DNA of 64,000 nucleotides from Populus alba (lineage: Eukaryota; Streptophyta; Magnoliopsida; Malpighiales; Salicaceae): the NCBI RefSeq assembly GCF_005239225.2, contig NC_133295.1:8866001-8930000 (forward strand), in the 5' to 3' direction. Below are positions 13,001 to 24,430 of this stretch, piece after piece. The translations under genes and the position numbers were made by a program. Position 1 is the stretch's first letter. The number at the start of each line of letters is the position of its first letter. Below the pieces are notes generated by a model, which saw nothing but the letters and a program-made list of their open reading frames with translations, was not told the origin of the DNA and ran no database searches.

Positions 13001-15456
13001 GACAATTTTAGATTTTCTATTCTAAATTTGATTGTTATAGAGCCTTTTTGTGATTGTTGTCTCAAGGTTGCTTCCTGGGTTGCAATGCTTATGTAACCAG
13101 CTATTTGATTACCAATGTTAAGTCCTTATTTTGTAATAAATCGAACATTGAAACAATAATTGTACCCAAACCTAGTCTTACGGGTGCACAGTGCAGTTTT
13201 TGAGGAATGGGTGCTCAAGCGGATCCCAAATGAATTAAGAGGAGCTGATCTTCATTTTTACTTCGTCTAGGCTCTTAAAAATTCGGTGACGTTTGCATTT
13301 TTTAGTTTGGAAATTTTCAGAACATGTAAATTTGGAGAGATTGTTAATTCAGCCTTAGTATTAGATTAACTTTGGTGAACGTATTTGGGTGCACTTAGTT
13401 ATATAATTAAGTTAAGAAAGGATGTGATTCTGAAACGTCAAACTTGAATTGCTCTAAGATTCTATCCTTGTTACAGTTGTGGTGGGAATCTGCAGTGAGA
13501 TCCATAATAATTACATTTTGTTTTCTTGCCTCCCAGGGGCTCGCTGCTAAGTCACAAGCACTTCTAGATTTTCACCGCGACCTAGTTAGCCTTGAAACTG
13601 CATCTAAGGTGCCTGATTTGTTTGAATCGTCAACAACACTTGATTACTGTAGTAAGATTATGAATAGATGGAGTCTTTGTTTCTTGCAGATACAATTGAA
13701 GTCTTTAGCAGAAGAAATGCAGGCTATAATCAAGGGATTAGAGAAGGTTAAGAAGGAGTTGGCAGCATCAGAAAATGATGGTCCCGTGTCCGAAGTTTTT
13801 CGAAAGGTTCAAAGCCTATTGTCTCGTTTCTATTGTCCCTGTGAAAACTGATTTTGTGGCATCTTGCATCCTTAAAATTGCTAACTGACCTTGCCTCTGT
13901 TATGTTTTCTTCATTGTTTATTGCTTTAATGTTCTGTGTGCACTAACATTCTTTAATGTGAATTTTAGACACTAAAAGAATTCATTAGTGTTGCTGAGAC
14001 AGAGGTGGCATCCGTGACAAGTTTCTATGCTGTGGTGGTAATTTCCAAACTATTCATTTGCATCCACTGTAATTTTTGTAGTATTTTTTATTTCTAACCT
14101 AGTATCAATGTTTTTTTTTATTATTGATTAAAATTAAATTTATAAATTTCTTATTTTAAAAACCAAAATCAAAAGATCATACAAGATTTAAAAATATAAA
14201 ATATATCAAAATTAAATCCGTAATTACTCTTGATTTTTTAAATTAATACTATTGTATCACTTGATTTTGTAATTTTATTAAGGAAAGAATTTAATTGAAA
14301 AATAATAAGGATTTAAATAATACACAATTCAACTTCTAAACTAACATAAAATTTTGAACAACTCGAATTATGGAATGATCAAGAATAAGAGATGGGTGTT
14401 TTTTTTTTTTTTTGGCTTTTATGTCTCATTGAAAAATATTCAATAACTAAAGCTTAAGCTTATGACATGAGCTTTTATTTAGTTTTATTAAAAATAATTC
14501 TATGCTAAGTAATTGTGTTTAAAGTTTGTAGTTAAATTTTTTTTTCCTGATGCTCTTTTTCCATCTTAGTATCGATGTTTTAATTTTTTATTTGCATATG
14601 TGGCGAGGACCCATTGTATGTTTTAATTTTTTTATTCGATGGAAGAATAGGCAATTCATGTGTCTTGTCTTAACCATAGAACACTCTTAAAATTGCATCT
14701 ATGCTATGTTGTCCACTATCATCAATTATTGTCTTGTGGTGGACAGGGTAGAAATGCGGATGCACTTGCACTGTACTTCGGTGAGGATCCTGCCCGTTGC
14801 CCATTTGAGCAAGGCAAGTTGTACTTGGAACATTTCTCTTATTTTCCATAACTGATCTATGAATTTATGATTTAATAGAGTATTGCGTTTAGTAGTGATC
14901 GTGTGGTATACCCACCCCACAGGTCTGTTTCTTGACTTTTCTGAAGTTCAGTATCTCAACAAGATATGATATCTGTATAGAATTTAAATGTTCATTGGGG
15001 GGGAGGGGAAGGTAGAACTTCCAGAAGGTTTTCCCAGCATGAGAAGACCAAACGAGGCCTGAAATAGGAATTGAATTTTCATGAATGCTATATTGTCCCC
15101 TTGAGAAAGACTTGTGTAGTTATATTAGACGAATTGTGAGATAAATATGAAAAGGTGGAAGGGGATAGATAAGAGACAGGACAAGATGTAGACTTTGGAG
15201 GAATATGATACTATAAAATCATTTGAGTCTAGTCTATTTGTTAAGATGAACATTGGAGAGAACCTGAAATGACTTCTTCATTGATGCTTTGATGATCAAT
15301 GCAGTTACAGCTACTCTCTTAAATTTTGTGAGATTGTTTCGAAAAGCGCACGAGGAAAATTTGAAGCAGGCTGAATTGGAGAGGAAGAAAGCTGAGAAGG
15401 AGGCTGAAATGGAGAAGGCAAGGGGTATAAATCTTACAAAGAAGAACATGGAATAA
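4018..15456 (+). CDS. Class II formin (PTEN-like/C2 + FH1 + FH2), 17 exons
   Basis: Predicted actin nucleator that binds membrane through its N-terminus. Exons: 4018-4090, 4366-5069, 5154-5375, 5453-7524, 7668-7797, 9441-9512, 9615-9713, 9844-9885, 11697-11777, 11880-11930, 12019-12100, 12839-12933, 13537-13608, 13690-13806, 13969-14037, 14747-14813, 15305-15456. They sum to 4200 nt, or 1399 aa, with all phases consistent. Residues ~1-335 are a PTEN phosphatase-like plus C2 region. The P-loop reads HCERGGWP from H126, with C127 present but Pro at 133 in place of the catalytic Arg, so phosphatase activity is unlikely. Residues ~335-600 form an acidic linker with a duplicated 'VKDI-VDD' segment. 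FH1 (~660-960) is almost pure proline blocks. FH2 starts at KPLHW (997-1001) and contains the GNTLNQG signature (1200-1206). The tail is a basic coiled coil. Intron 16 begins with GC (14814) instead of GT. Start choice: this ATG opens a short exon that joins in frame to VFDCCFST, as in the family. Subfamily resembles Arabidopsis FH13/14/18/20; the exact orthologue is not determined. Confidence 0.93.
8047..8236 (-). mobile_element. LTR remnant (copia-type, possibly TRIM) in formin intron 5
   Basis: The 190-bp stretch reads TG...CA on the - strand. It is preceded on the + strand by gctctgatatca, the reverse complement of a degenerate TGGTATCAGAGC initiator-Met tRNA primer-binding site. About 70 bp of internal sequence lies at 7973-8046. 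No protease or polymerase coding remains and no second LTR was found, so this is a truncated copy. Confidence 0.5.
10149..10260. repeat. Local tandem duplication in formin intron 8
   Basis: Two similar ~52-56 bp units begin at about 10150 and 10209. Both contain ttgaccctaga, then 'ggtctgtg' and 'cctgacaattt'. They are diverged by small indels. The intron shows nothing else of note. Confidence 0.7.
11341..11498. repeat. 79-bp tandem duplication in formin intron 8
   Basis: Units start at 11341 and 11420, both with 'atgtatgaaattg-tgatag', and both end with 'aatttatgt'. Similarity is roughly 80 percent by eye. The array is noncoding and lies about 200 bp upstream of exon 9. Confidence 0.7.
12117..12170 (+). 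pseudogene. Relic duplicate of formin exon 11
   Basis: Directly downstream of exon 11 (12019-12100), intron 11 contains a diverged copy of the second half of that exon. In the matching frame it reads QKEIVEEILYMGNVLN then a TAA stop (12065+100, i.e. 12165-12167), against LKEIMKKILYLGNTLNQG in the functional exon. The frame is otherwise open, and the single CAA to TAA change and the lack of a clear donor make it non-functional. It covers the conserved GNxLN signature of the FH2 domain. Confidence 0.75.
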
Positions 15457-16216
15457 CTGCAAATTGGCTTCTTCGTTTCCTCGCCCGGCAAGTTGATGTT
15501 CTCTGCCACAGCAGCCATCCGCCACAATGTTTTTTTGTGTGAAGGAGGCTCATTCTCTGCTCCAGTATGGTGCAAATATAAGCCTTGCAAGTGATATTGA
15601 CAAGGCAAGAGCACCATTCCATGAGCTTTAAGGTAATGCTGAAGGCTCGTTCAGTCAGAGCACGACAGATGATCTCCATTTTTTAGAAATTAAACGGGGA
15701 TCATACTCCAGAATATTGTGTGGTTAAAAATGCCGATCAGCAGGGGTTCTCTGCGTGATTTAAAAGATGATGGATGCGGTCCTTGCGTATCATCGACAAG
15801 GGAATTTGTAGATTTGGTCAATCCTTCATCTGCACAGCAGGTGATTCGGTTTCCAGCTTTCGTCGTTCGTTTTTGGCATAAATTTTTTCTGCACCAGAGC
15901 GGATGGCTGAAAGCCGCAAAGCACCACGAAACCATGTACAGAGCTCTAACCCTACACTAACAGTAGAATTCAATTCTTTTTCTTGTGACATAGGGAGCAG
16001 CCTATCCCTTGTTTCTTCTAATAGAGATTGACCGGACCCGTCGCTGAAGATGTATTATAGGTGAGTAGAAGACGGGTTGCTCTTAGTGTGTAATTAATTG
16101 TAACATATCAGAAAAACAGAGGTTGCAGCACCTTGACATTGGTTAAAGGCTTGTAGCAAAGACTAGCAGGATTCCAATCTGCTCAACTCCCCTCGCTTCA
16201 GATTCAAGTCGAAGAA

Positions 16217-16287
<71 letters not shown>

Positions 16288-17207
16288 CAAAGGTGCTGGG
16301 GGCCTTCCGGGAATGTTATACAGTAACTACTAGAACTGTGGACTATTTATTATTATCTGTCTTAGGTGGTTTTTTTCCAGAAATTTAATGGTTCCAGAAG
16401 TTCATTAGTTATTGGGTATGGTTTCAGCCTCTATATGTAGAAAAAAGGAGGAGTTGAGGGGAGAAAGGAAGAGGGAGAAAAAGGTGAGTGTTAGAAGTTC
16501 ATGTTTCATTGAAGGAGTCTGACATTTGGCGATGATTTTGAGCTGAAATTGAACAAAAATGGTGGTTGAGAAAGCCATGGGAGGGGCGGGGCAGGAACGA
16601 TTTCCAACTGCTTTGTGATTGCCGGAGCAAATTGCAAATGACGATGTACTGTCCGCTTTATTCTTTTTCCTTTTAAAATTGTTTTATAAGAAATTAAAAA
16701 ATTATACTTCAAAAATAAAATCTAAATATCATGATGAATATTAAAAGACTACAATCTAGAGTAGTATACATACTGGTACAAGGAAATAATGGAATTTTTT
16801 TGTTTTTAATTTTAAAAAAGTATTTTTTTTATTTTCATCTCTAATTTTTTTATTTATTCTAAGACATTTCTCCATGAAAAATTAAGGAAACAAGTTTTTA
16901 ATAATTTTATTTTTTTTAGAGAATAGGAGAAATAGAAAATATGTATTTTAAGAAATTTTAATATATTCGTAAACATTTGTTTTTTATTTTTAGAGATTTT
17001 ATTTCCCAAAAAATTTAAAAACGTTTCTCAATTAAACACGACTACGACTTTGATGTTCTAAATTGCGTGAATAACAGTATAAATAATGTAAGAGCAACCT
17101 TTCGAAAGCTATGTCTACATGCTTACGTAATAGTTAACTACCGGGCACAGACTTCGCTATGTACCGGATAAAAAACTAATTATTATTATTATTATTATTA
17201 TTATATA
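15457..17207. other. Formin 3' region and intergenic sequence
   Basis: The first several hundred bases (to about 16000) are of coding-like composition without a sustained conserved frame and are probably the formin 3' UTR; an 80-codon open frame at 15718-15960 is most likely fortuitous. A (TA)n microsatellite occupies 16221-16283. Beyond about 16650 the sequence becomes AT-rich, with an (ATT)n run at about 17180-17203 next to the Helitron-like end. No other gene is seen. Confidence 0.5.
16221..16283. repeat. (TA)n microsatellite
   Basis: An almost uninterrupted run of about 31 TA dinucleotides, broken once by 'tattatat'. It is a simple repeat that is likely to vary in length between individuals. 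Confidence 0.97.
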
Positions 17208-20123
17208 CTAGATACTTGACCCGCGCGGGATGCCGCGGGTCATTTTTTTTGCATAAAAAATATCAAAACAAATAAAAATTTAAAAATCTTGGGTTTTTTT
17301 GCAAAGCTATATCTAAGAATCTTGGGTTTGGCTGCAACGCTTGACCTAAAAGTAATATTTATAATATTAATAATAAAATTCAACTTGCATGACCTAAGTT
17401 TAAGTGAGCCTGACTGCAACACCGGACCCAAGAATATTGGATGTGGGTCTAGCTATAAGGTCATGTCATAAAACTGTGATAATTAAATAGATTGATTAAA
17501 AAAAACCAAAGAAAAAAATCAACATAAAGGAAAAAACTAATGAAGAAAAAGAAAAAAAATTAAATTAATTTGGTTAACTCTTTAAACCAGGTTATCCCGT
17601 AAAACCTGGGATTCACATAATGAAAGTTTGATAACTAAATATAAAAACAAATGACGGATTTACTCAGAATTAACTGGGTTAACCCATCAAACTAAGTTAA
17701 CCCGTCAAACCCAGGACACGTGTCATGAAAGTATGAAAGTCTGATAATTAAATAGAAAGAAAATTAATTTTAACAAATTAAACTAAATGAAAAAAATAAC
17801 TTATCAAATCAGGCCAACCCATCAAACCCGAGATCCGTATCATGAAAATCTGATAACTAAATAAAAAAAAATTTAACATTAACAAACTAAATCAAACAAA
17901 AAAATTCATTAAAAAAAAATTAAAAAGAGAAAAATAAGAAAAAAAATAGTTATATAATACAATATAATATAACACAATATAATAATATTTATAATTATAT
18001 TTATAATATAATAATATAATATATTAATAAATAAATATATTAGTAAAAGGCGTGATATGCTCGTGCAATGCCACGGGCTTGTAGCATGCTTGTGTATTAT
18101 TGTGGATTTGTGAAAAAAAATCATATAAAAAAAAATTGTTACCATCCACAATACTTTAAAGGAAAAAACTACAAAGCTATATTCTCAACCAGCTCAATAT
18201 TAAAAAAAAAAAAAAAAAACAAAATCGACAAAAACAATTATGAAAAAAACAACAACAAAAAACGAAAAAAATAAGATGACAATTTTGGAAGAAAAAAAAA
18301 GCAAAAAGCAAATAATAAAAAAATGGAAAAAAAAACATGTGGGGAAAGTTAAAGCTAAATTTTCAACCAGCTAAATATCAAAATCATTTAAGAAAACACT
18401 GTAAGAATCTATAGTGTTTTGTGAGGAAATATACAACTATAATTCTCAACCAGCTCAATATTAAAAAAATAAATTCAATAAAGATAATTTTGACAAATAT
18501 ATAAAAAAAAAATGAAAGGAAAAAAAACATCCAGGGAAACACTATAACAATCGATAGTGTTTCATGAGAAAATCTACAGTTATAATTTTTAACCAGCTCA
18601 ATATCAAAAACAATAAAAACAACAAAGACAATTTAAAAAAAAAAAGCATATTGAAAAAAATTGTAGCAATCAACGATGTTTTAAGGAAAAAAGCTAAATT
18701 CTTAACCGGTTCAGTATGAAAAAAATAAATTTGACAAAAACATCGATAAAAAAAATATGCGGGGAAACACTGTAGCAAGAAAAAAATCATGTGGGAAAAC
18801 ACTGCAGCAATCTACAGTGTTTTAAATAACTATAAAACTAAATTCTCAATCAGCTTAATATGAAAAAAATAAAATCGACAAAGATAATTTTGAAAAAAAA
18901 ATTTATTTAATAAAAAACTATGTAGAGAAATACTGCAACAATCTAGTGTTTTAAAGAAAAAAAAAATTAAAAACTAAATTATCAATCAGCCCAATAGTAA
19001 AAAAAATAAAATCAACAAAAATAATTATGAAAAAAAAAGAAATATAAAGAAGAAATACAATTCTGGAAAAAATTAAAAAAAAAAAACATGGGGAAAGCTA
19101 AAGCTAAAGCTAAATTCTCAACCAATTCAATATTGAAAAAATAAATTTGACAAAGATAATTTAAAAAAAAAAAAAACATGCGGGGGAAACACTGCAGCCA
19201 AACAAAAATCATGTAAGGGAAACACTGTAGCAATCCATAGTGTTTTTTTTTTTTAAAAAAAAAGTTAAGTTCTCAAGCAGCTCAATATATAAAAAAAACT
19301 GACAAAGACTATTTTTTTTTAAAAAAAGAAGAAGTCAATTTTGGGTAAAAGAAATGAAAAAAAAAACATGTAAAAAAAAGGAAACAAAAGCGAGAAAAAA
19401 AACCCGCGGGGAAAGCTACAGTGTTTTAAAGAAAAAACCAACAAAACTAAAATATCAACCAGCTCAATAGCAAAAAAAGTAAAATCAACAAAAAAAATTC
19501 TGAAAAAAAAATGTAAAAAATGACAATTGTGGAAAAAAAGAAAAAGAAATAAAAAATAAAAAACAACATGTGGGGAAAGCTAAAGCTAGATTATCAGCCA
19601 GCTCAATATTGAAAAAATAAATTCGATAAAGATAATGTTTTAAAAAAATATGTGGGGAAACACTACAACAAAACAAAAACTATATAGGGGAAACACTGTA
19701 GCAATCCATATTGTTTTTTTAAAAAAAAAAAACTACAAAGCTAAATTCTCTACCAACTCAATATAAAAAAAATAAAATCTACAAAGACAATTTAAAAAAT
19801 AAATAAATAAATCACAAAAAAAAAAAAACAATGTATGAGAACATTATAGTAATCCACAATGTTTTAAAGAAAAAAGATACATAGTTAAATTTTTAATTGG
19901 CTCAATATTTAAAAAAATTAGCAAAGATAATTTTGAAAAAAAAAATTTAAAAAAAAAATAAAGAAGAAACAAAAAGCAGGAAAAAAAAATGCTCCAGGAA
20001 AAAAAAAACAAAAGCAAAAAAAAAAACAAAAAAAAATGCTACCGAAAAAAAAAAAAAGCTATAGTGGCTGCTACAGTGAAAACGCTACGCCTTTTAGAGT
20101 TCTTTAATATATATATAAAGTGA
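17208..20123 (-). mobile_element. Non-autonomous Helitron-like element
   Basis: Read on the - strand, the 3' end has a GC-rich hairpin (17218-17241: GACCCGCG pairing with CGCGGGTC, 8-nt loop), then six bases, then CTAG (17208-17211) followed by T. This is the Helitron 3' signature of a hairpin about 10 nt from CTRR with insertion before T. The proposed 5' end is TC at 20123-20122 preceded by A, followed by an AT-rich start like those of plant Helitrons. There is no Rep/helicase coding. The interior is AT-rich and filled with repeated modules. The 3' terminus is much better supported than the 5' terminus, which was chosen only on the A|TC rule and the end of the repeats. Confidence 0.6.
18060..20095. 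repeat. Array of diverged hairpin modules inside the Helitron-like element
   Basis: At least six modules carry an imperfect inverted repeat of the type AACACTGTAGCAATC...ACAGTGTTTT: about 18394-18420, 18537-18562, 18797-18823, 19220-19248, 19691-19718 and 19840-19865. Further partial copies lie near 18660, 18931 and 19413. Between them recur 'ctcaaccagctcaatatt' and 'aaaatcgacaaagataattt' with A-rich spacers. Spacing is irregular, about 130-450 bp. Open frames in this stretch are Lys/Asn or Phe/Leu-rich low-complexity artefacts. Confidence 0.75.
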
Positions 20124-22587
20124 TTGTTATTATTTTTTTTGTATGTTTGATAAAATATTTGAAATTATAATTAAAAACTAGACCTATGTATTATATCACA
20201 TTAATAGACTATTATATACTTTAATAAGAACAAAAAAAAATTGATATGACTTATTCGACTTAATTGTCTGAGAGCAAATTAGGTGACCTGTTTAAATGAT
20301 GATCTGGTTAAAAAACATTTCACTCCATTATTATTTTAATATCTACTTAGCCCGAGCTTAAATATGAAACACCAAACTATTAAGGGATTAAATTGTAAAA
20401 AAAATAAAATTAGAGCGCAACATTAAAAGATGGCGGCATGACCTTCGCTAACACACAAAATTTATAATTCATATAATGGACACAATTACAATGAGTTAAC
20501 CTGGTCGGACAATCGGTGTTTAATTTGAGCCTTAATCTCTTGTTGGGCCTTGATTAAGTCTTAATTGACATTGGGATGCATTAAATCTAGAACTAAATTG
20601 AAGAGTTATAAAAAGATTAGAGATGAGGTTTAATAAATAAATAAATTCTAAAGAATGAAACTGAAAAAATATAAGTATAAAGAAAGGGAAATGACCAAGC
20701 AAACTCGGGCCAATCTTCTAAATTAAGTTGATTTTCCAAACCCGCAACCCATGAAATCATAAACATGGGTTCAACTAAAAAGCTCAATTCTCAACCGATT
20801 TAATATTGAAGGATGGAATTGAAAAAAATATTTCAATATAAAAAAATTGTCAAAATAAAAAAAATAGCAATGAACAAAACAAAGACTAAATTTGACATAA
20901 AAATAAAATGAAATCAAATGTTGAGAGATGAAATCGAAAAAAAAATCAATTAAGAAAAGGATTCAAAAAAAAAAAAATAATAATTAAAACCAATGATTAA
21001 ATCTGATAGGAAAAAAAAACTAAAGGAGTATTCAATCATAAAAAAAAAAAAAAAAAAACCTCAATTCTAAAATTAAAACTCATAGCAATAAAAAAATGAG
21101 GATCAAATCTAAAGGATAAAAAAAAACCTCAATTCTAAAATTAAAACTCATAGCAATAAAATTAAAACGCATTGAAAAGAAATTCTAATTTTATAAATTA
21201 TTTCAAATACAACAAATAGTAAAAAAAATATAAATAAAATATAAAAGAAAAACACATTGAAAAGCTACTTTAAATTTTTGAATGGTTAGATGTAAAAATC
21301 AAGGAAGAAAAAAAAAAAAAAGAGGTTGTTAATGCTAAATTGAAAGTTAGGAAGTCACACAGTGCCATCTAAAGAGAGATAGGGTATCGTCAAGACAATA
21401 TAACCACTTCAGTGGCAGCTATCTCTAGTCATTGTCTAGTGCCTCAAGAACGATAAAGTGATAGACATGATAGCACGTTGAACTCACATGCCAACAAATC
21501 TTTTTTAATTATATTTTATATTTATTAAAACATAAAATCACTCCTCAATCAATCTGATAATAATAAATTAAAAATAGTATGAAAATATAAAAAATCCTTT
21601 GCATGCTAGTTGAGGAATTGTTGCTTTTAAGGATAATGTAATTACTTTATCATGCTTTTAAAAGTAAAAAAAAGTTAAAAAAAGACTATAGACCTTATTT
21701 AAATAAATTATACTTTAATTTAGTCATTTTATTATTTTTAAGAAGTTTTAAAGACTAATTTTTCTATTATTAGTATGAAAATAACTAATAGATCTTGTAA
21801 AAAAATCGAATTACCTTTAATAACTAGTTGATCAATTTTTTAAGACTAGCAAACCTGAAGGTGTAAAACTCAAACCTAGAGAATGACCAATAACAAAGAT
21901 GCATGTGATGATAGAGTAATAGAATTTGAGGGAACAATAAAAAGATTAAGAGAGGTATGAGTGTAGTGAAAAGGACATTGGGAAATGAGTTAGAGATGGT
22001 AGGGTGGTAATTTGTTGTAGGTAAGCAAAGGCACAAGAGAGTTGACTATATATTTAGAGTTGACAAATAAAAAATAATGCTTATAAAATCAAACATGATG
22101 AGAAATTTAAATTTATTTAAAGGACAAGTCAAGAAAACAATAACTCAAATGAGAATAACTATAACCGAAAAACACACATGAAGTGGAGCAATAATCTAAC
22201 TTGTGAGCATTATATTGATGAATAAAATGAAAACAAAAACACCTAAAAGTATTCAAAAAACTATAATATAGTGTATGATGAAATATACATTTATGTTAAA
22301 AGAATTATTCCAACCCAAAAACTTAAGTTATTAGATAAGGTTTCAAAGTATGATTTTATATTATTTTCTAATACATCCATTTAAGTAAAAGCCTTTTGGG
22401 TTTGAAACTTACACAAGTTCACATTACCTTATATTATTAATTATATTTTAATTAGAAAAGAGAATAAGAATAATGCGATTTAAATTCATGACCATTTGAC
22501 CATTAAAGCTATGATATTATGATAGATAAGAAAATAGGTAAAATTTAATGTAAATAGAAGGCTCCACATATTGTGATAGGCATCCCC

Positions 22588-22635
<48 letters not shown>

Positions 22636-24080
22636 GCCATTTTGTTTTTTTTTTAAATTAGAGGTGGTGCATGGGATTAAAATAAAAAATAGCCATAATT
22701 TTTTAAAATTTTGATAGCAAAAGAGGTTTTTTTCTTTTAAAAAAAGTCAAATAAAAAAAGAACTTTAAAAACAAATGATGAAATGATTTATTTATTTCTT
22801 TTAAAATTTTAAGAGGTTAGAAATAAATCAAATTAAGTAATTGTTTTTCAAAAAATAAACAGGTCATACACTAAATTAAATAATATTCTATAAAAAATTA
22901 TTTTTTAAAAAAAAACCAACAGGAAAATTCAATAAAAAATTAAAAGAAATAAAATAGGTTGACTTATTTTGTTTTGTTTAGTAAAGGGTGTCCACGTCGC
23001 ATACTGTGACAGATAATATATCACTTGTTTGAAGGAAAAAGAAAAAAGAAAAAAGGCAACATCTACTATATTGTGACAAATAAAATATCACTTGTTCCTT
23101 AAATTTTGGACATCTAGATATTTAGAAGAGGTTGTTTTTGCTCTAAAAACTCATTTTTGTTTTACCAAAAATACCTAATTTTTTTCAATTAATATTTTTT
23201 TATTTCATCATTTAATATTAAATTAGTTGAGAATTGAGCTTTTTAATTGATCTTAGATCCTAAGTTTCATGAATTTCGAGTTTGAAAAAATAACTTAGGT
23301 TTAAGAGATTTACCTAGGTTTGCCAGGTAAGCTTTTTTAATTGATATATTTTTTTTTTTCTAATTTCATACTTTCACATTAAACTGGTTGGAATCCTTCA
23401 ACATTTGAAAATTAAGCTCTTTTATTTTTTTATTTAATTTTATAAGATTTTATTATTAATTTTGAAAATAACTTGAGTTATCTCAAGTTTTTTTATTTGT
23501 TGTTTTTTGTTAAATTTAGTTTTTTTAAAGGAATTGTTTTTTTGAATAAAATTAAATTAATTGATTAAATATAAATATAAAATACTCACATCGTGATATT
23601 TTGTTTAATTTGCTTTAAGGGTTGTGGCTCTAACAATGTATGTGTAGTGTTGTCGTGCAATGTTTCATAGTGACATTAAAACTCTTTTAGTGAACTCTTT
23701 ATAGTGGCAGAGTCGTATTCATATCTAAATAACAAAGAGAATTTAACAATTTTTTTTTCTCGAATATGATATTAAAAACTCATAGTTAATTATTATCGAT
23801 TTTTTTTGTTTGTTTAATTTACTATCAATATATTATTTTAAAATTATATTATTAAATTTAATCAAGTTAATAAATGCCTTGAATTTTTCAAGGTTTTTTT
23901 TTTTTAAAAGTACCACCATATAAATATTATCTTACATTTACAAAATTTTGGATCGATTTACAGTATAGTATATATTATGGTGCGGGCCAACTAACTACAC
24001 ATGTGAATGGATATAAATATTCTAAAATTTTATTTTATAAATAACAGGAAGAATATAGATATATCATAGATAGCTTGCTA
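20124..24080. other. AT-rich decayed intergenic region
   Basis: No coding sequence is supported. Long A-rich and T-rich segments, a ~33-bp duplicated segment (about 21059-21091 and 21127-21159) and a (CT)n(TA)n microsatellite at 22587-22631 are seen. Some phrases, such as 'ctcaattctcaaccgattt' near 20790, resemble spacers of the preceding hairpin array, so part of this region may be older decayed copies of the same repeat. Confidence 0.5.
22587..22631. repeat. (CT)n(TA)n compound microsatellite
   Basis: A run of CT dinucleotides passes directly into a run of TA dinucleotides. It is a simple sequence repeat in noncoding DNA. Confidence 0.95.
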
Positions 24081-24430
24081 ATGACTTATGAGTGCCAATT
24101 GCCGTCCCTAGAGCCAAGAAAGACGTCGTCGATTTTGGTCCGTGCGTGAAACGAAGGATATACAGAAGAACACGATGCTCTTCTTCATTCAATCATCTTT
24201 ATGACTACTTCTTCTTTACTTCCGTTCATTCAATTTCTTTTCAATTTTGCTCCTGCTCCGTCTCCTGTCCCTGTCCCTGCTCCTTCTCCTGCTCCTGCTC
24301 CTGCTCCTCATCCTCTTCTTACTACTACTCCTCCTATTAAATTTCTGAAGAATAGCAGCCAATCAATTGATCAGTATTAACTAAAAAAATAGCTCTCTCT
24401 CGCTCTGAAGAAGAATTGATTGCAAAGCAA
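24081..24430 (+). promoter_or_regulatory. Probable promoter-proximal/5' UTR region of the TPR-RING-LON gene
   Basis: This 350-bp stretch just upstream of the ATG at 24431 is much less AT-rich than the DNA before it. It contains a pyrimidine-rich repeat of tcctgctcctgctcc type at about 24247-24312, which is common in plant 5' leaders. An 82-codon open frame at 24092-24340 is dominated by this repeat (Ser/Cys-rich) and is not a credible protein. Confidence 0.45.

Noticed and set aside
15718..15960. 80-codon open frame downstream of the formin stop
   Set aside because: In the probable 3' UTR, no recognised domain, and overlaps another open frame on the opposite strand.
18394..19865. Possible CRISPR array because of regularly recurring hairpin repeats
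   Set aside because: Spacing is irregular, repeats are diverged, spacers share sequence with each other, and the DNA is clearly eukaryotic.
17909..20029. Several Phe/Leu-rich or Lys/Asn-rich open frames
   Set aside because: They arise from A-rich and T-rich low-complexity repeats inside the Helitron-like element and are not protein-like.
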